Source of the DNA: a virus
Strand: one strand, 5' to 3'
Length of the DNA: 26,167 nt
Virus record (IMG/VR): IMGVR_UViG_3300022693_003285
Span: 1 to 26,167 of that record
Shown here: positions 7,168 to 13,766 of the stretch, one piece after another
Layout of the letters: each line of letters begins with the position of its first letter
Numbering within the stretch: the stretch's first letter is position 1
Made by a program: the position numbers and the translations under genes
Notes under the pieces: generated by a model
Seen by the model: the letters and a program-made list of their open reading frames with translations, nothing else
The model's database searches: none
Told to the model about the DNA's origin: nothing

Positions 7168-7398
7168 GACCTTTCAGAATTAAATATTAGCAGGATCTAA
7201 GTCTGAAAACGGGAAAGCCTCACTCAGCTCATAGTATAAGGAATAAGAGTGAGACCTTGATTGCAAGTTGAAGTCCCCCGACTGTCTTTCTGGATGTGCA
7301 GTCTCACTCTTAAGCTTGTATTTTTAAAAAAGAGTGAGACTTTAATGGTTCTGTAATTCCTCAAATCCAACAAACCTAGGGAAGAAGTGCCTCACTCT
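7162..7398 (+). repeat. Array of three inverted-repeat units at an exact 85-nt period; ncRNA candidate
   Basis: Left arms GAGTGAGAC start at 7162, 7247 and 7332, exactly 85 nt apart. Each is matched by a right arm: GCCTCACTC at 7217-7225, GTCTCACTC at 7301-7309, GCCTCACTC at 7389-7397. Unit 2 has a perfect 12-bp pair, TAAGAGTGAGAC (7244-7255) with GTCTCACTCTTA (7301-7312). Units 1 and 3 carry the same single A-C mismatch near the loop side. The roughly 45-48-nt interiors are unrelated to one another but contain their own stems: TTTCAGA (7172-7178) with TCTGAAA (7202-7208) in unit 1, AGTC-CCCC-GACT (7272-7283) in unit 2. The region has no convincing ORF. It begins in the stop codon of the preceding gene and is followed at 7451 by an intrinsic terminator, so the lysis operon transcript would carry all three hairpins as a 3' UTR. 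Function unknown. Confidence 0.75.
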
Positions 7399-7450
7399 GT
7401 TGCTAAGTTAGGTTTATTTATTTAAAAATCAAATAGTTATTGCTAACTCC

Positions 7451-7478
7451 AAAAAACCGTGTCACAACGGTTTTTTTT
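7451..7478 (+). terminator. Intrinsic terminator ending the lysis/repeat-array transcript
   Basis: AAAAAACCGT (7451-7460) pairs perfectly with ACGGTTTTTT (7467-7476) around the loop GTCACA, followed by more T. The TGTCACA motif of predicted late promoter 2 begins at the last base of the left stem and fills the loop. The 7399-7450 stretch before it is AT-rich, with one 6-bp dyad (AGTTAG 7406-7411 / CTAACT 7443-7448). Confidence 0.8.
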
Positions 7479-7495
7479 ATGCCTGTCCATCTTTG
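7460..7495 (+). promoter_or_regulatory. Predicted late promoter 2 (TGTCACA-N21-CATCTTTG)
   Basis: TGTCACA at 7460-7466 is followed at the same 28-nt start-to-start distance by CATCTTTG at 7488-7495, a 7/8 match to TAnnTTTG. The predicted start of transcription is close to 7500, the proposed first base of the protease gene, so the mRNA would be leaderless or nearly so. Confidence 0.45.
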
Positions 7496-7499
7496 GGCT

Positions 7500-8384
7500 A
7501 TGCAAAATACACTACTAGACGAGCTTGTAAAGGGTGAGTGGCTGATGAGCGCTCACAACCTGTTTTCCTATAGACAGCTGTGGGATAAAAACTTTCAGTT
7601 GGCACAGCCACAAATGAGCGCCCAAGATATTGCGAAGGAACGCCAGGCAAAAATGCTTTCCATTCTTGATGATAATATGAAAAGCATACGCCCTAACAGT
7701 ATTGAGGAGATACCGGAAGGAAGTGTAGCGGTGATCAGTATGATTGGCGTGATGCTTAGATACGGTACCTGGTATGCTTGGGGTGCAGATGAATTGATAC
7801 ATCAATTAGAATGGGCCAATAACATCAAAAACATCAAAGCGATCATCATCGTGATTGATGGTCCCGGAGGTAGTGTATCAGCCATTTCACCATTTATCGA
7901 TTTTGCTTCACGTAAGCAAAAGCCCATCGTAGCAATTATGGATAGTTCCCTCAGCTTGCACCGATGGATTCCTGATGCGATCGCAGACTATCAAATTGCC
8001 GGCAATACCATAAGCGCTCGCTTTGGTAGCATTGGTGTCGTTTCTTCCTGGTTAGATGTACGACAGTACTGGGAGAATCTGGGCATTTTTGAAAAAGAAG
8101 TCTATCCGGATGAAAGTTCGCACAAGAACGAGATCTGGAGACAGCTCAAGGAAGACGAAGAAAAAGGAATGCAAATGATGCGCGAGCAGCTGAAGCCTAT
8201 CGCAATTCAATTTCAAAACGCAGTTAGAGCTGCACACCCCAATCTAATTGAAGAAGAAGGCGTATTGACCGGTCGAACCTTTTCGGCCGAAGATGCGCTG
8301 CGTGTCAATATGATCGATGCGATCGGGAATATGAGCGATGCCTTCAATCAAGCGGTCATACTCGCAGAAACAAGTAATCTATAA
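7500..8384 (+). CDS. S49-family (SppA-like) prohead protease
   Basis: Numbered from ATG 7500 (MQNTLLDELVKGEWLMSAHN) the protein has 294 residues. The open frame extends upstream through the terminator to a TTG at 7440, and an ATG at 7479 is also in frame. Starts inside or before the terminator are unlikely, so 7500 is preferred and 7479 is the alternative. The ClpP/crotonase-like fold is visible: IDGPGGSVSAISPFIDFA (about 119-136), then KPIVAIMDSSLSLHRWI, in which Ser152 takes the place of the SppA nucleophile. Next come ISARFGSIGVVSSWLD (about 171-186) and a C-terminal GRTFSAEDALRVNMIDAIG typical of S49 enzymes. It sits directly before the capsid gene, as expected for a head-maturation protease that removes the scaffold domain. 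The usual SGG around the nucleophile is SLH here. Confidence 0.8.
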   Translation: MQNTLLDELVKGEWLMSAHNLFSYRQLWDKNFQLAQPQMSAQDIAKERQAKMLSILDDNMKSIRPNSIEEIPEGSVAVISMIGVMLRYGTWYAWGADELIHQLEWANNIKNIKAIIIVIDGPGGSVSAISPFIDFASRKQKPIVAIMDSSLSLHRWIPDAIADYQIAGNTISARFGSIGVVSSWLDVRQYWENLGIFEKEVYPDESSHKNEIWRQLKEDEEKGMQMMREQLKPIAIQFQNAVRAAHPNLIEEEGVLTGRTFSAEDALRVNMIDAIGNMSDAFNQAVILAETSNL

Positions 8385-8404
8385 ACCCTTAATTATAATT
8401 GACA

Positions 8405-10594
8405 ATGAAGAAAATTAAAGCAACAATTGGCTTTTTGATGGCCTTCTTTTCGATCAGCAAAATTCCGATTGCTGAAGGAAAGACAAACTTTTCTGATGAG
8501 CAGCTCTCACAGCTCGCGGAAAAAGTAGGAGCTAAAACCAAGGATCAAATCGTAAAAGCCTTGGATAAGCACGCTTCAGAAATTGAAGCTTCACAAAAGG
8601 ACAACAGCGAACTAGAAGCAGTTCGCGCTGAAGTACAAGCCTTACTTCAGGAAAGTGGACTCACAGAAGAAGAAGCTTCACAGCTTATCGACAACGAAGA
8701 CGGTGATGACGATGATGGTGATGGAGATCCGGGAACTGATGCTTCACAGAAGTCTATCGTAGAGAATCTACAAGCGATTAAGAAAGGCCTAGAAAAACGC
8801 GATCGCATTATCGAAAAATTAATGATGGAACCTGAGCCCGATGATCCGGTAGCAAAGGGGACTGTAACACCTAAGGATACTTTGAAACATTCTAACACAC
8901 ACTTTATGGGTTCAGGGCGTAACCTGGATGCATTTGAAGGTCGTAACTGGAACCAAAGAGCAGCAGGCTTATCCTCTAAGCCTACAGATTGGGCTGCTTC
9001 CGGGAATATTGAAAAACTGAAGACAGATATTGAAGATAACTGGACAGAAGTTAACGATCGAATTAAGTCACTTCATCGTGATTATTTACGATTACCATCT
9101 TATTTCCGTCTACGATCCAATGTAGAAGACCGTATTGCTGATGGTAACATTTCTGTAGCTGAAATCACTCAAGCACGTAAACTGCCTTGGTTACCCAAAA
9201 ATAAGTACTCAATTGCTCCTGAAGAAGGAAAAGTATTCCCGGTAAACATTGATATTGAATTGTTAGGCTATGAGCTTCAACGTATCGAAACAAGCTGGTT
9301 AAACGGTTGGAATAAAGAAGGATCTTCTCCTTACAAAATGGGATTTGTAGAGGTGTTGCTAATGGAATGGGATAAAAAAGCCCGTCAGGAAGATCGTAAG
9401 GTTGCCATTAATGGAGTTTTTTCTAAAACTCCTGATGATGCAAAAGTACCAGGCGCAGCAATCAACCGTGGGGATGGTTTAATGATTCAATTATGGAGAG
9501 CGTATTTTGAAGAGAAAAAATTCAAAACAAAATATGTTGGGTCTCCTACCAAGGCAAATATTGTTGACCATGTTACCGAAGTAATTGAAGCAAACTTACC
9601 TGAGGAGATCCGTAATACTCCAGGCCTTGTGTATAACCTTCACCCGGATTGGCTTCGTGCTTACAAAACACGATATAAGCAAATACATGGGACTGAAACC
9701 GGTTGGAAAGCTGGAGAGGAAATGACTATTGAAAATTATCCGAACATTCGTTTTGAAATAATCTATGATTTACAAAACCCGGACTTTCAGTTCATCACTT
9801 TTGATGATAACGTAGAATTATTGGAGAATCTACCTAAAGAAAAATCTATTTATAGAATGGATACGCTTAAGAGAAACGTATTCATTTATGGAGATTATAA
9901 ATGGGGAGCTCGTTTTATTCATATCGGAACTAAAGTAAAAGAAGGTGATCCGGAAAGCTTTAAAGTGCAAACCGTATGGACTAACGGTCTTCCAATGTTC
10001 AAAAACAACTTCTTTGTAAATCTATACGACGACGCTACAGGTGAGATCAAATTACCCTATTCTAATATTAAAACATTGGCAGGATGGGAGACTGATATTA
10101 CCAAGATCACTGGAAACTTTGAAGGTCAAATTGTAAAAATTAAAGGAGATCTTCTTGCAACTGGTAAAGTAAAAAACAACACTACAACCTTGTTAACAGG
10201 AGATGCAGATTTTGATTTAGCAAGTGGCGGTACTCTAACACTACGTGTTCAAGCTGATGGTAAATTAAAGGAAATTTCACGTACTGCAGAGCCGGAAGTT
10301 CTTCCTGAAGAGAATGATGTGTTATTTGATGCGACAGCAATTGATGCCACAGAAGGAAGTGTATTCAGATTTACTGGAGCTGAAAGCGCAAGCTTAGCCG
10401 AGATCGAAAACGGATTTGATGGTCAGGAAATTATCATTTATGGTACTGATACGGTAGACGTAACCTTTACGGTTTCGAATATCGCTGGCAATGTAAGTGT
10501 AGCTTCAAATGCAGTTCTTGCTGCAGCAGGAGACTATATTAAACTTACTCGTATTGACGGAGTATTCACCGAAGTAGAACGCGCAATAGCGTAA
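8405..10594 (+). CDS. Major capsid protein with N-terminal scaffold and C-terminal beta repeats
   Basis: ATG 8405 is preferred over an in-frame TTG at 8399; the product is 729 residues. Residues 28-145 form a charged coiled-coil scaffold-like region (NFSDEQLSQLAEKVGAK at its start) with a Gly/Asp linker (DGDDDDGDGDPGTD, about 99-112). The central part (about 170-560) is the likely shell-forming domain, with sequence such as LPWLPKNKYSIAPEEGKVFP and TPGLVYNLHPDWLRAYKTR. Residues 570-729 contain two related beta modules, starting NFEGQIVKIKGD and GFDGQEIIIYG and ending DGKLKEISR and DGVFTEVER. The neighbouring S49 protease probably cleaves the scaffold off during maturation. This is far longer than a bare HK97-type capsid protein because of the two additions. 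Identification rests on context, size and architecture; the shell fold cannot be proved by eye. Confidence 0.7.
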   Translation: MKKIKATIGFLMAFFSISKIPIAEGKTNFSDEQLSQLAEKVGAKTKDQIVKALDKHASEIEASQKDNSELEAVRAEVQALLQESGLTEEEASQLIDNEDGDDDDGDGDPGTDASQKSIVENLQAIKKGLEKRDRIIEKLMMEPEPDDPVAKGTVTPKDTLKHSNTHFMGSGRNLDAFEGRNWNQRAAGLSSKPTDWAASGNIEKLKTDIEDNWTEVNDRIKSLHRDYLRLPSYFRLRSNVEDRIADGNISVAEITQARKLPWLPKNKYSIAPEEGKVFPVNIDIELLGYELQRIETSWLNGWNKEGSSPYKMGFVEVLLMEWDKKARQEDRKVAINGVFSKTPDDAKVPGAAINRGDGLMIQLWRAYFEEKKFKTKYVGSPTKANIVDHVTEVIEANLPEEIRNTPGLVYNLHPDWLRAYKTRYKQIHGTETGWKAGEEMTIENYPNIRFEIIYDLQNPDFQFITFDDNVELLENLPKEKSIYRMDTLKRNVFIYGDYKWGARFIHIGTKVKEGDPESFKVQTVWTNGLPMFKNNFFVNLYDDATGEIKLPYSNIKTLAGWETDITKITGNFEGQIVKIKGDLLATGKVKNNTTTLLTGDADFDLASGGTLTLRVQADGKLKEISRTAEPEVLPEENDVLFDATAIDATEGSVFRFTGAESASLAEIENGFDGQEIIIYGTDTVDVTFTVSNIAGNVSVASNAVLAAAGDYIKLTRIDGVFTEVERAIA

Positions 10595-10603
10595 TAACCT
10601 TAT

Positions 10604-10632
10604 AGGTAGCCTGCAACCGTAGGCTACCTTTT
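10604..10632 (+). terminator. Partial intrinsic terminator after the capsid gene
   Basis: AGGTAGCCT (10604-10612) pairs with AGGCTACCT (10621-10629) around an 8-nt loop, followed by only four T. The next gene starts 14 nt later and has no promoter of its own that I can see. This suggests partial termination that sets capsid above downstream expression. Confidence 0.65.
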
Positions 10633-10645
10633 AAAAATTAAAATT

Positions 10646-11473
10646 ATGAGTGGATTAATGTTTAGCTTAAAAAAGCCTGTAAAAAGTAATGCCGGTGCGG
10701 TAACTGCGAAGAAAGCAGATATCGTTTTGGTAGATACTACAGATATTTTAACGCTGCCCTCCAGAGATAGTAAAGGCGTGAGAATGATAGGAAATATTGT
10801 TCTGAAGCCTGGAGCAAATATGATTGAGTTGTACTTGACTCCAAGTACTCAAACTCCATCTTATGAAAGTGAAGGAGAAGAAGACAGCGAGTCTTTTATT
10901 CATCAAATTGAAGGGATGCACCCGGGGAATCAGCTGGAGGCAAAAGAATTTTTTCAAAACAACATCGGTCGTGGATTTATTGCGATCTGGAGCGGTTGCA
11001 ACAACGCTACAGGAAAAGAATTGTATGGTTCGCCATGTGCTCCTTTAAAGATGCAAGGATCCTTTACTGCAGATAACGAGCGTACCGGTTTTACCTTCAC
11101 GTTTGCAAGTGTGCAGCGCACAAGCTATGTGCCGGCTACCTATGAAGGAGCTTTAACTCTAGCGGCACCTTATGAGCCTGCTGACTTTGATTTAAATATC
11201 ACAGCAGCAAATGGTGCATTTTACAAATTACCAACTTCAGCAGCTGCAGATGCGATCGACATTGCAACTACAGACCTGGAGCACGGTGATATTGTTACGC
11301 TAATTGGTGGCGGTGGCGCTAGTCCGGCTACCTTGAGCAACGGTGCTGGAACTGCAGGAACCGTTCAGCTCGTGGGTGGTGTAGATTGGGTTGCGCTTAG
11401 CGATGCGACGATCGATTTACAGGTATTTGACGATGGTACCACACTCTTTTTTAGAGAGGTGGCCCGAAGATAA
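10646..11473 (+). CDS. Tail-tube-like structural protein with a C-terminal beta module
   Basis: The 275-residue protein has two parts. Residues 1-170 follow a pattern seen in Bacteroidota phage major tail proteins: GNIVLKPGANMIELYLTPST, an EGMHPGNQLEAKEFF segment, IWSGCNNATGKELYGSPCAP, then a strand-rich FTFTFASVQRTSYVP. Residues about 175-275 form a Gly-rich beta module that repeats the theme of the capsid C-terminal modules (HGDIVTLIGGGG ... DLQVFDDGTTLFFREVARR). The product may be the major tail tube subunit, or a head decoration protein given its place right after the capsid gene. It has no signal or membrane segment. It ends before a strong terminator, so protease, capsid and this gene form one unit. 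Confidence 0.5.
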   Translation: MSGLMFSLKKPVKSNAGAVTAKKADIVLVDTTDILTLPSRDSKGVRMIGNIVLKPGANMIELYLTPSTQTPSYESEGEEDSESFIHQIEGMHPGNQLEAKEFFQNNIGRGFIAIWSGCNNATGKELYGSPCAPLKMQGSFTADNERTGFTFTFASVQRTSYVPATYEGALTLAAPYEPADFDLNITAANGAFYKLPTSAAADAIDIATTDLEHGDIVTLIGGGGASPATLSNGAGTAGTVQLVGGVDWVALSDATIDLQVFDDGTTLFFREVARR

Positions 11474-11502
11474 AGTTTGATTTTTTGGTTGGTTAGTTGA
11501 AG

Positions 11503-11533
11503 AACCACGTTTCTCTGGAAGCGTGGTTTTTTT
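11503..11533 (+). terminator. Intrinsic terminator after the tail-tube-like gene
   Basis: AACCACG (11503-11509) pairs with CGTGGTT (11522-11528), followed by a run of seven T (11527-11533). It ends the protease-capsid transcription unit. Confidence 0.8.
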
Positions 11534-11550
11534 ATGCCCTCATCTCCCCG

Positions 11551-11572
11551 CTCTTCTCCCACAGGAGAAGAG
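11551..11572. repeat. Perfect 9-bp intergenic hairpin with CACA loop
   Basis: CTCTTCTCC (11551-11559) and GGAGAAGAG (11564-11572) flank a CACA loop. There is no T-run next to it, so it is not a second terminator. It lies between the terminator at 11503 and predicted late promoter 3, in a region with no ORF. Confidence 0.55.
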
Positions 11573-11582
11573 AGCTCAAGCG

Positions 11583-11618
11583 TGTCACAATGATTTGCAT
11601 GTGCAATTTGTTATTTGC
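11583..11618 (+). promoter_or_regulatory. Predicted late promoter 3 (TGTCACA, weak -7 box)
   Basis: TGTCACA at 11583-11589 is preceded by G and followed by A, as in other copies, and lies 62 nt before ATG 11645. The -7 position at +28 reads TTATTTGC, a poor match; TATTTG begins one base later. This is the weakest of the five promoter calls, supported mainly by the motif and its place after a terminator. Confidence 0.4.
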
Positions 11619-11644
11619 TTTAGAATTCAAATAATACCGGTATT

Positions 11645-12724
11645 ATGACAAAAGATGAAGCGATCAAAAGACTGCAGAAAGACACAAAGCGCGGTCAACG
11701 ATTTAACGATTTACTACCGCTTTTAGGCGGTATGAAAGCCCCACAACAGCACAGATATTTTAATCGTGCAGGTTATTCGGCAGCCAACTTGAAGAGCCTG
11801 GAGTATGACATTAAGCAAGCCTATGGCATCAAGAGTGCCGACTTGCGTGCAGCTGCACAAGCTTCTGCAGACAAAGAGCCTCAACCTTTAGACGCTAATC
11901 CTGAGGATCCAGAAGCAGACAAAAATCCGGATGGAACTCCAGAAGTAACTACTCCAGAAGGAACTACTGCAGAGGGAACTACTCCAGAAACAACTACCGC
12001 AGCAGGATCTACTACACCTGCAGCTGATGAATCTACAGAAACTACCGAAGAGCAGAAAGATGCGCCAACTGATCAAGATATTTCCAATATCGAGGTAAAA
12101 GATGCGGAAACCGTACAAAAAAGTGACGACAGCGTTACCAAGGAGACGGTTTTTGAAATTGCTCCGGAAGAAGTGAAAAAAGACGTGAAGCTGCGTGAGC
12201 GCTACCCGTTCTTAAATGAAGAAGAAACTCCGGAAGAGTTTTATACCCTAGTAGGAATTAATGGTCGTGCGTACTTCCAGATGATTGCAGCTCGAGAAGA
12301 ACTTTTTCAAAAAGTTGTTACTGCAGACGGTGCAGAACCGGAGACGGTACCAATGACCAAAGAAGAAATTTTCGCCTTAGCTTCTAAAGCGGTTGAAAAT
12401 TTTGAATTGAACATTCAGGGTCAGGAAGAGCTCGACTATTATCAGGAACATAAAGAAGTGTTGGGGCAGCATCCGATTTTTGAAGAGTATATGCTTCAGA
12501 AAAAAGTAGCAGACTACAAAGAGAAAGATCTTTCTAAACGCCGAGGCTTGCTCAAGAACTACATAGGCCGCGAGAGCAAAAAGCTTCCGGATATGGAAGA
12601 AAAGAAAAAAGCTGAAGTGATCAAAAAAATCAAAGCCTGGGAAAAAGAGCTTGAGTTAGTAGAAGTCCGTTTGGAGCTTCCTAACGAAGAGCGCTACCAA
12701 TCTGTGTTGAATGAGTCTATTTGA
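11645..12724 (+). CDS. Hypothetical virion-assembly protein with Thr/Pro/Glu repeat
   Basis: The 359-residue protein has a small N-terminal helical domain (KDEAIKRLQKDTKRGQRFND). A low-complexity acidic region (about 75-165) follows, with five tandem 5-residue repeats of the form T-[PA]-x-x-[TS]. A helical C-terminal domain rich in Glu and Lys (about 175-359) includes YPFLNEEETPEEFYTLVG and KKAEVIKKIKAWEKELELVE. No enzyme motif or membrane segment is visible. It begins the unit that runs into the terminase genes and overlaps the PLD-like gene by 14 nt. A scaffold, connector or packaging accessory role is possible but not shown. The linker length may vary between relatives because its DNA is a 15-bp tandem repeat. 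Confidence 0.55.
   Translation: MTKDEAIKRLQKDTKRGQRFNDLLPLLGGMKAPQQHRYFNRAGYSAANLKSLEYDIKQAYGIKSADLRAAAQASADKEPQPLDANPEDPEADKNPDGTPEVTTPEGTTAEGTTPETTTAAGSTTPAADESTETTEEQKDAPTDQDISNIEVKDAETVQKSDDSVTKETVFEIAPEEVKKDVKLRERYPFLNEEETPEEFYTLVGINGRAYFQMIAAREELFQKVVTADGAEPETVPMTKEEIFALASKAVENFELNIQGQEELDYYQEHKEVLGQHPIFEEYMLQKKVADYKEKDLSKRRGLLKNYIGRESKKLPDMEEKKKAEVIKKIKAWEKELELVEVRLELPNEERYQSVLNESI
11936..12010 (+). repeat. 15-bp tandem repeat, five units, coding
   Basis: Units read ACTCCAGAAGTAACT, ACTCCAGAAGGAACT, ACTGCAGAGGGAACT, ACTCCAGAAACAACT and ACCGCAGCAGGATCT. They encode TPEVT, TPEGT, TAEGT, TPETT and TAAGS in the linker of the 359-residue protein. The length is a multiple of three, so unit gain or loss keeps the frame. 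Confidence 0.8.
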
Positions 12725-13328
12725 TTTAAATAAGCGCAAGGAAGAAGTTGCCAAAGCAAAAGCTTCCTTGCCTTATCGATCTAAATACCTGGCAACGCAT
12801 TTTAAAAAGCTCGAGAGTCTCGAGCAAGATTTGCACCGGTTGCCTACCAAAGATGAATTCATCTTTCTACAGAGTGCAGCATCATTTAATGCCTTTACGT
12901 TCATTCCTTTCATTGCAAAGCCTTTTCACATTGAACATTTGTACGCTACAACCTACAGCATTAGTCGGGGCGTGATTGATGCGATTATGGAGCTGCATAA
13001 GAGCGGAATGATCGCCCGGGTAACGCTTTTGATCAGCGATAGCATGATAAAAAGGAATCCCCAGACGATTGACAATCTTTTGGCAATGCAAAGCACCAGA
13101 GGGAATGTAGAAGTGCTTTTTGGGTGGATTCACGCAAAAGTGGCTTTGATCAGAACTGCAGAGCATCATTTTGTAGTAGAAGGCAGCGGCAACTGGAGTG
13201 ATAATGCGAAGTATGAGCAATACACCTTTGCAGAAAGTCGCGGACTCTTTGAGTTTAGAAAAGAACTTTTTGCGCATACCGAAATCAGGTATAAAACGGT
13301 AGCCGGGAAACTGGTACCGGTGAACTAA
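12711..13328 (+). CDS. PLD-superfamily-like protein with a single, altered HKD motif
   Basis: The 205-residue protein carries one phospholipase-D-type motif: H141-A-K143 in GWIHAKVALIR, then GSGNWSDN (158-165) and Glu169. In canonical HxKxxxxD the Asp would be at 148, where this protein has Arg. One motif per chain is typical of the Nuc/BfiI nuclease branch, whose members dimerise to build one active site. The N-terminal 50 residues are a basic helical extension (NKRKEEVAKAKASLPYRSKY). It lies between a structural gene and the terminase genes, so a DNA-end-processing or packaging role is an attractive inference. Loss of the Asp may mean altered or absent catalysis, since the His and Lys are the core residues. 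Confidence 0.65.
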   Translation: MSLFDLNKRKEEVAKAKASLPYRSKYLATHFKKLESLEQDLHRLPTKDEFIFLQSAASFNAFTFIPFIAKPFHIEHLYATTYSISRGVIDAIMELHKSGMIARVTLLISDSMIKRNPQTIDNLLAMQSTRGNVEVLFGWIHAKVALIRTAEHHFVVEGSGNWSDNAKYEQYTFAESRGLFEFRKELFAHTEIRYKTVAGKLVPVN

Positions 13329-13351
13329 TTCAAAATTCTGAATTCAAAATT
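13327..13351 (+). repeat. Short direct repeat in intergenic gap
   Basis: AATTCAAAATT occurs twice (13327-13337 and 13341-13351) separated by CTG. It is low-complexity and AT-rich and overlaps the stop of the PLD-like gene. Probably of little consequence. Confidence 0.5.
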
Positions 13352-13357
13352 GATCAA

Positions 13358-13660
13358 ATGAATTTACACGAGGAAGAATACCGTCAGATCACAGAAGCAG
13401 CTGCTAATAATTTTACACTGCGTGAAATTGCTACGATTCTCTTATTAGATCCTGATGATTTTCAAAGGGAATATGATCGGGAGCATAGCGAAGTGCGCAA
13501 GCGTTACGAACGTGGCCGTCTGGAGAGTGAAAATACCATTACACAAAGTTTAAGGGATAATGCTGAAGGTGGAAACATTACTGCAGTACAGATTTTTGAT
13601 AACAAACGGAAGGAGAAAGACTTTCAAGCGGCCAAGGACCGCATTTTATTTCTGAAGTAA
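13358..13660 (+). CDS. Probable small terminase subunit (HTH protein)
   Basis: The 100-residue protein begins with a helix-turn-helix-like region (EYRQITEAAANNFTLREIATILLLDPDDFQREY, residues about 7-39). There the FTLREIATILLL part reads as the helix-turn-helix core. A long helical oligomerisation-type region follows (RKRYERGRLESENTITQSLRDNAEGGN). This is the layout of small terminase subunits, which recognise the packaging site and load the large subunit. The large terminase is 700 nt downstream in the same unit, which supports the call. Another small DNA-binding protein of the packaging operon is the alternative. Confidence 0.6.
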   Translation: MNLHEEEYRQITEAAANNFTLREIATILLLDPDDFQREYDREHSEVRKRYERGRLESENTITQSLRDNAEGGNITAVQIFDNKRKEKDFQAAKDRILFLK

Positions 13661-13764
13661 TGGCGTATAAAAAAGTACCATCGATAAAAGCAGAAGCCAT
13701 TAGAAAATATGGTTTTGAATACTACCCGGAAAAAGAAAAAGACCGCTGGAAGATTAAAAAGTAG
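13660..13764 (+). CDS. Very small basic protein (34 aa)
   Basis: The ATG at 13660 overlaps the previous stop by one base (TAATG), and the frame ends at TAG 13762-13764, two nt before the next start. The product (MAYKKVPSIKAEAIRKYGF at its start) is very basic and Tyr-rich. The tight spacing on both sides favours a real gene that fills an otherwise empty 106-nt gap. Function unknown. Confidence 0.45.
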   Translation: MAYKKVPSIKAEAIRKYGFEYYPEKEKDRWKIKK

Positions 13765-13766
13765 CT

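Noticed and set aside
7162-7398. CRISPR array
   Set aside because: The direct repeat is only about 10 nt, only three units exist, each unit also has an inverted arm, and no cas gene is nearby. The 85-nt spacing is also too long for spacers.
7440-7499. Extended N-terminus of the head protease from TTG 7440
   Set aside because: It would translate through the terminator hairpin (FF run from the T tract), so it is an artefact of an open frame.
7162-8384. Type III toxin-antitoxin (tandem RNA repeats, terminator, toxin gene)
   Set aside because: The order repeats-terminator-gene is similar, but the downstream gene is a clear S49 head protease and the repeats are 85 nt hairpins rather than the short repeats of known antitoxin RNAs.
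13327-13351. Attachment site or insertion footprint from the AATTCAAAATT direct repeat
   Set aside because: The repeat is low-complexity and only 14 nt in period, in a normal 29-nt gene gap; such AT-rich repeats are common in flavobacterial spacers.
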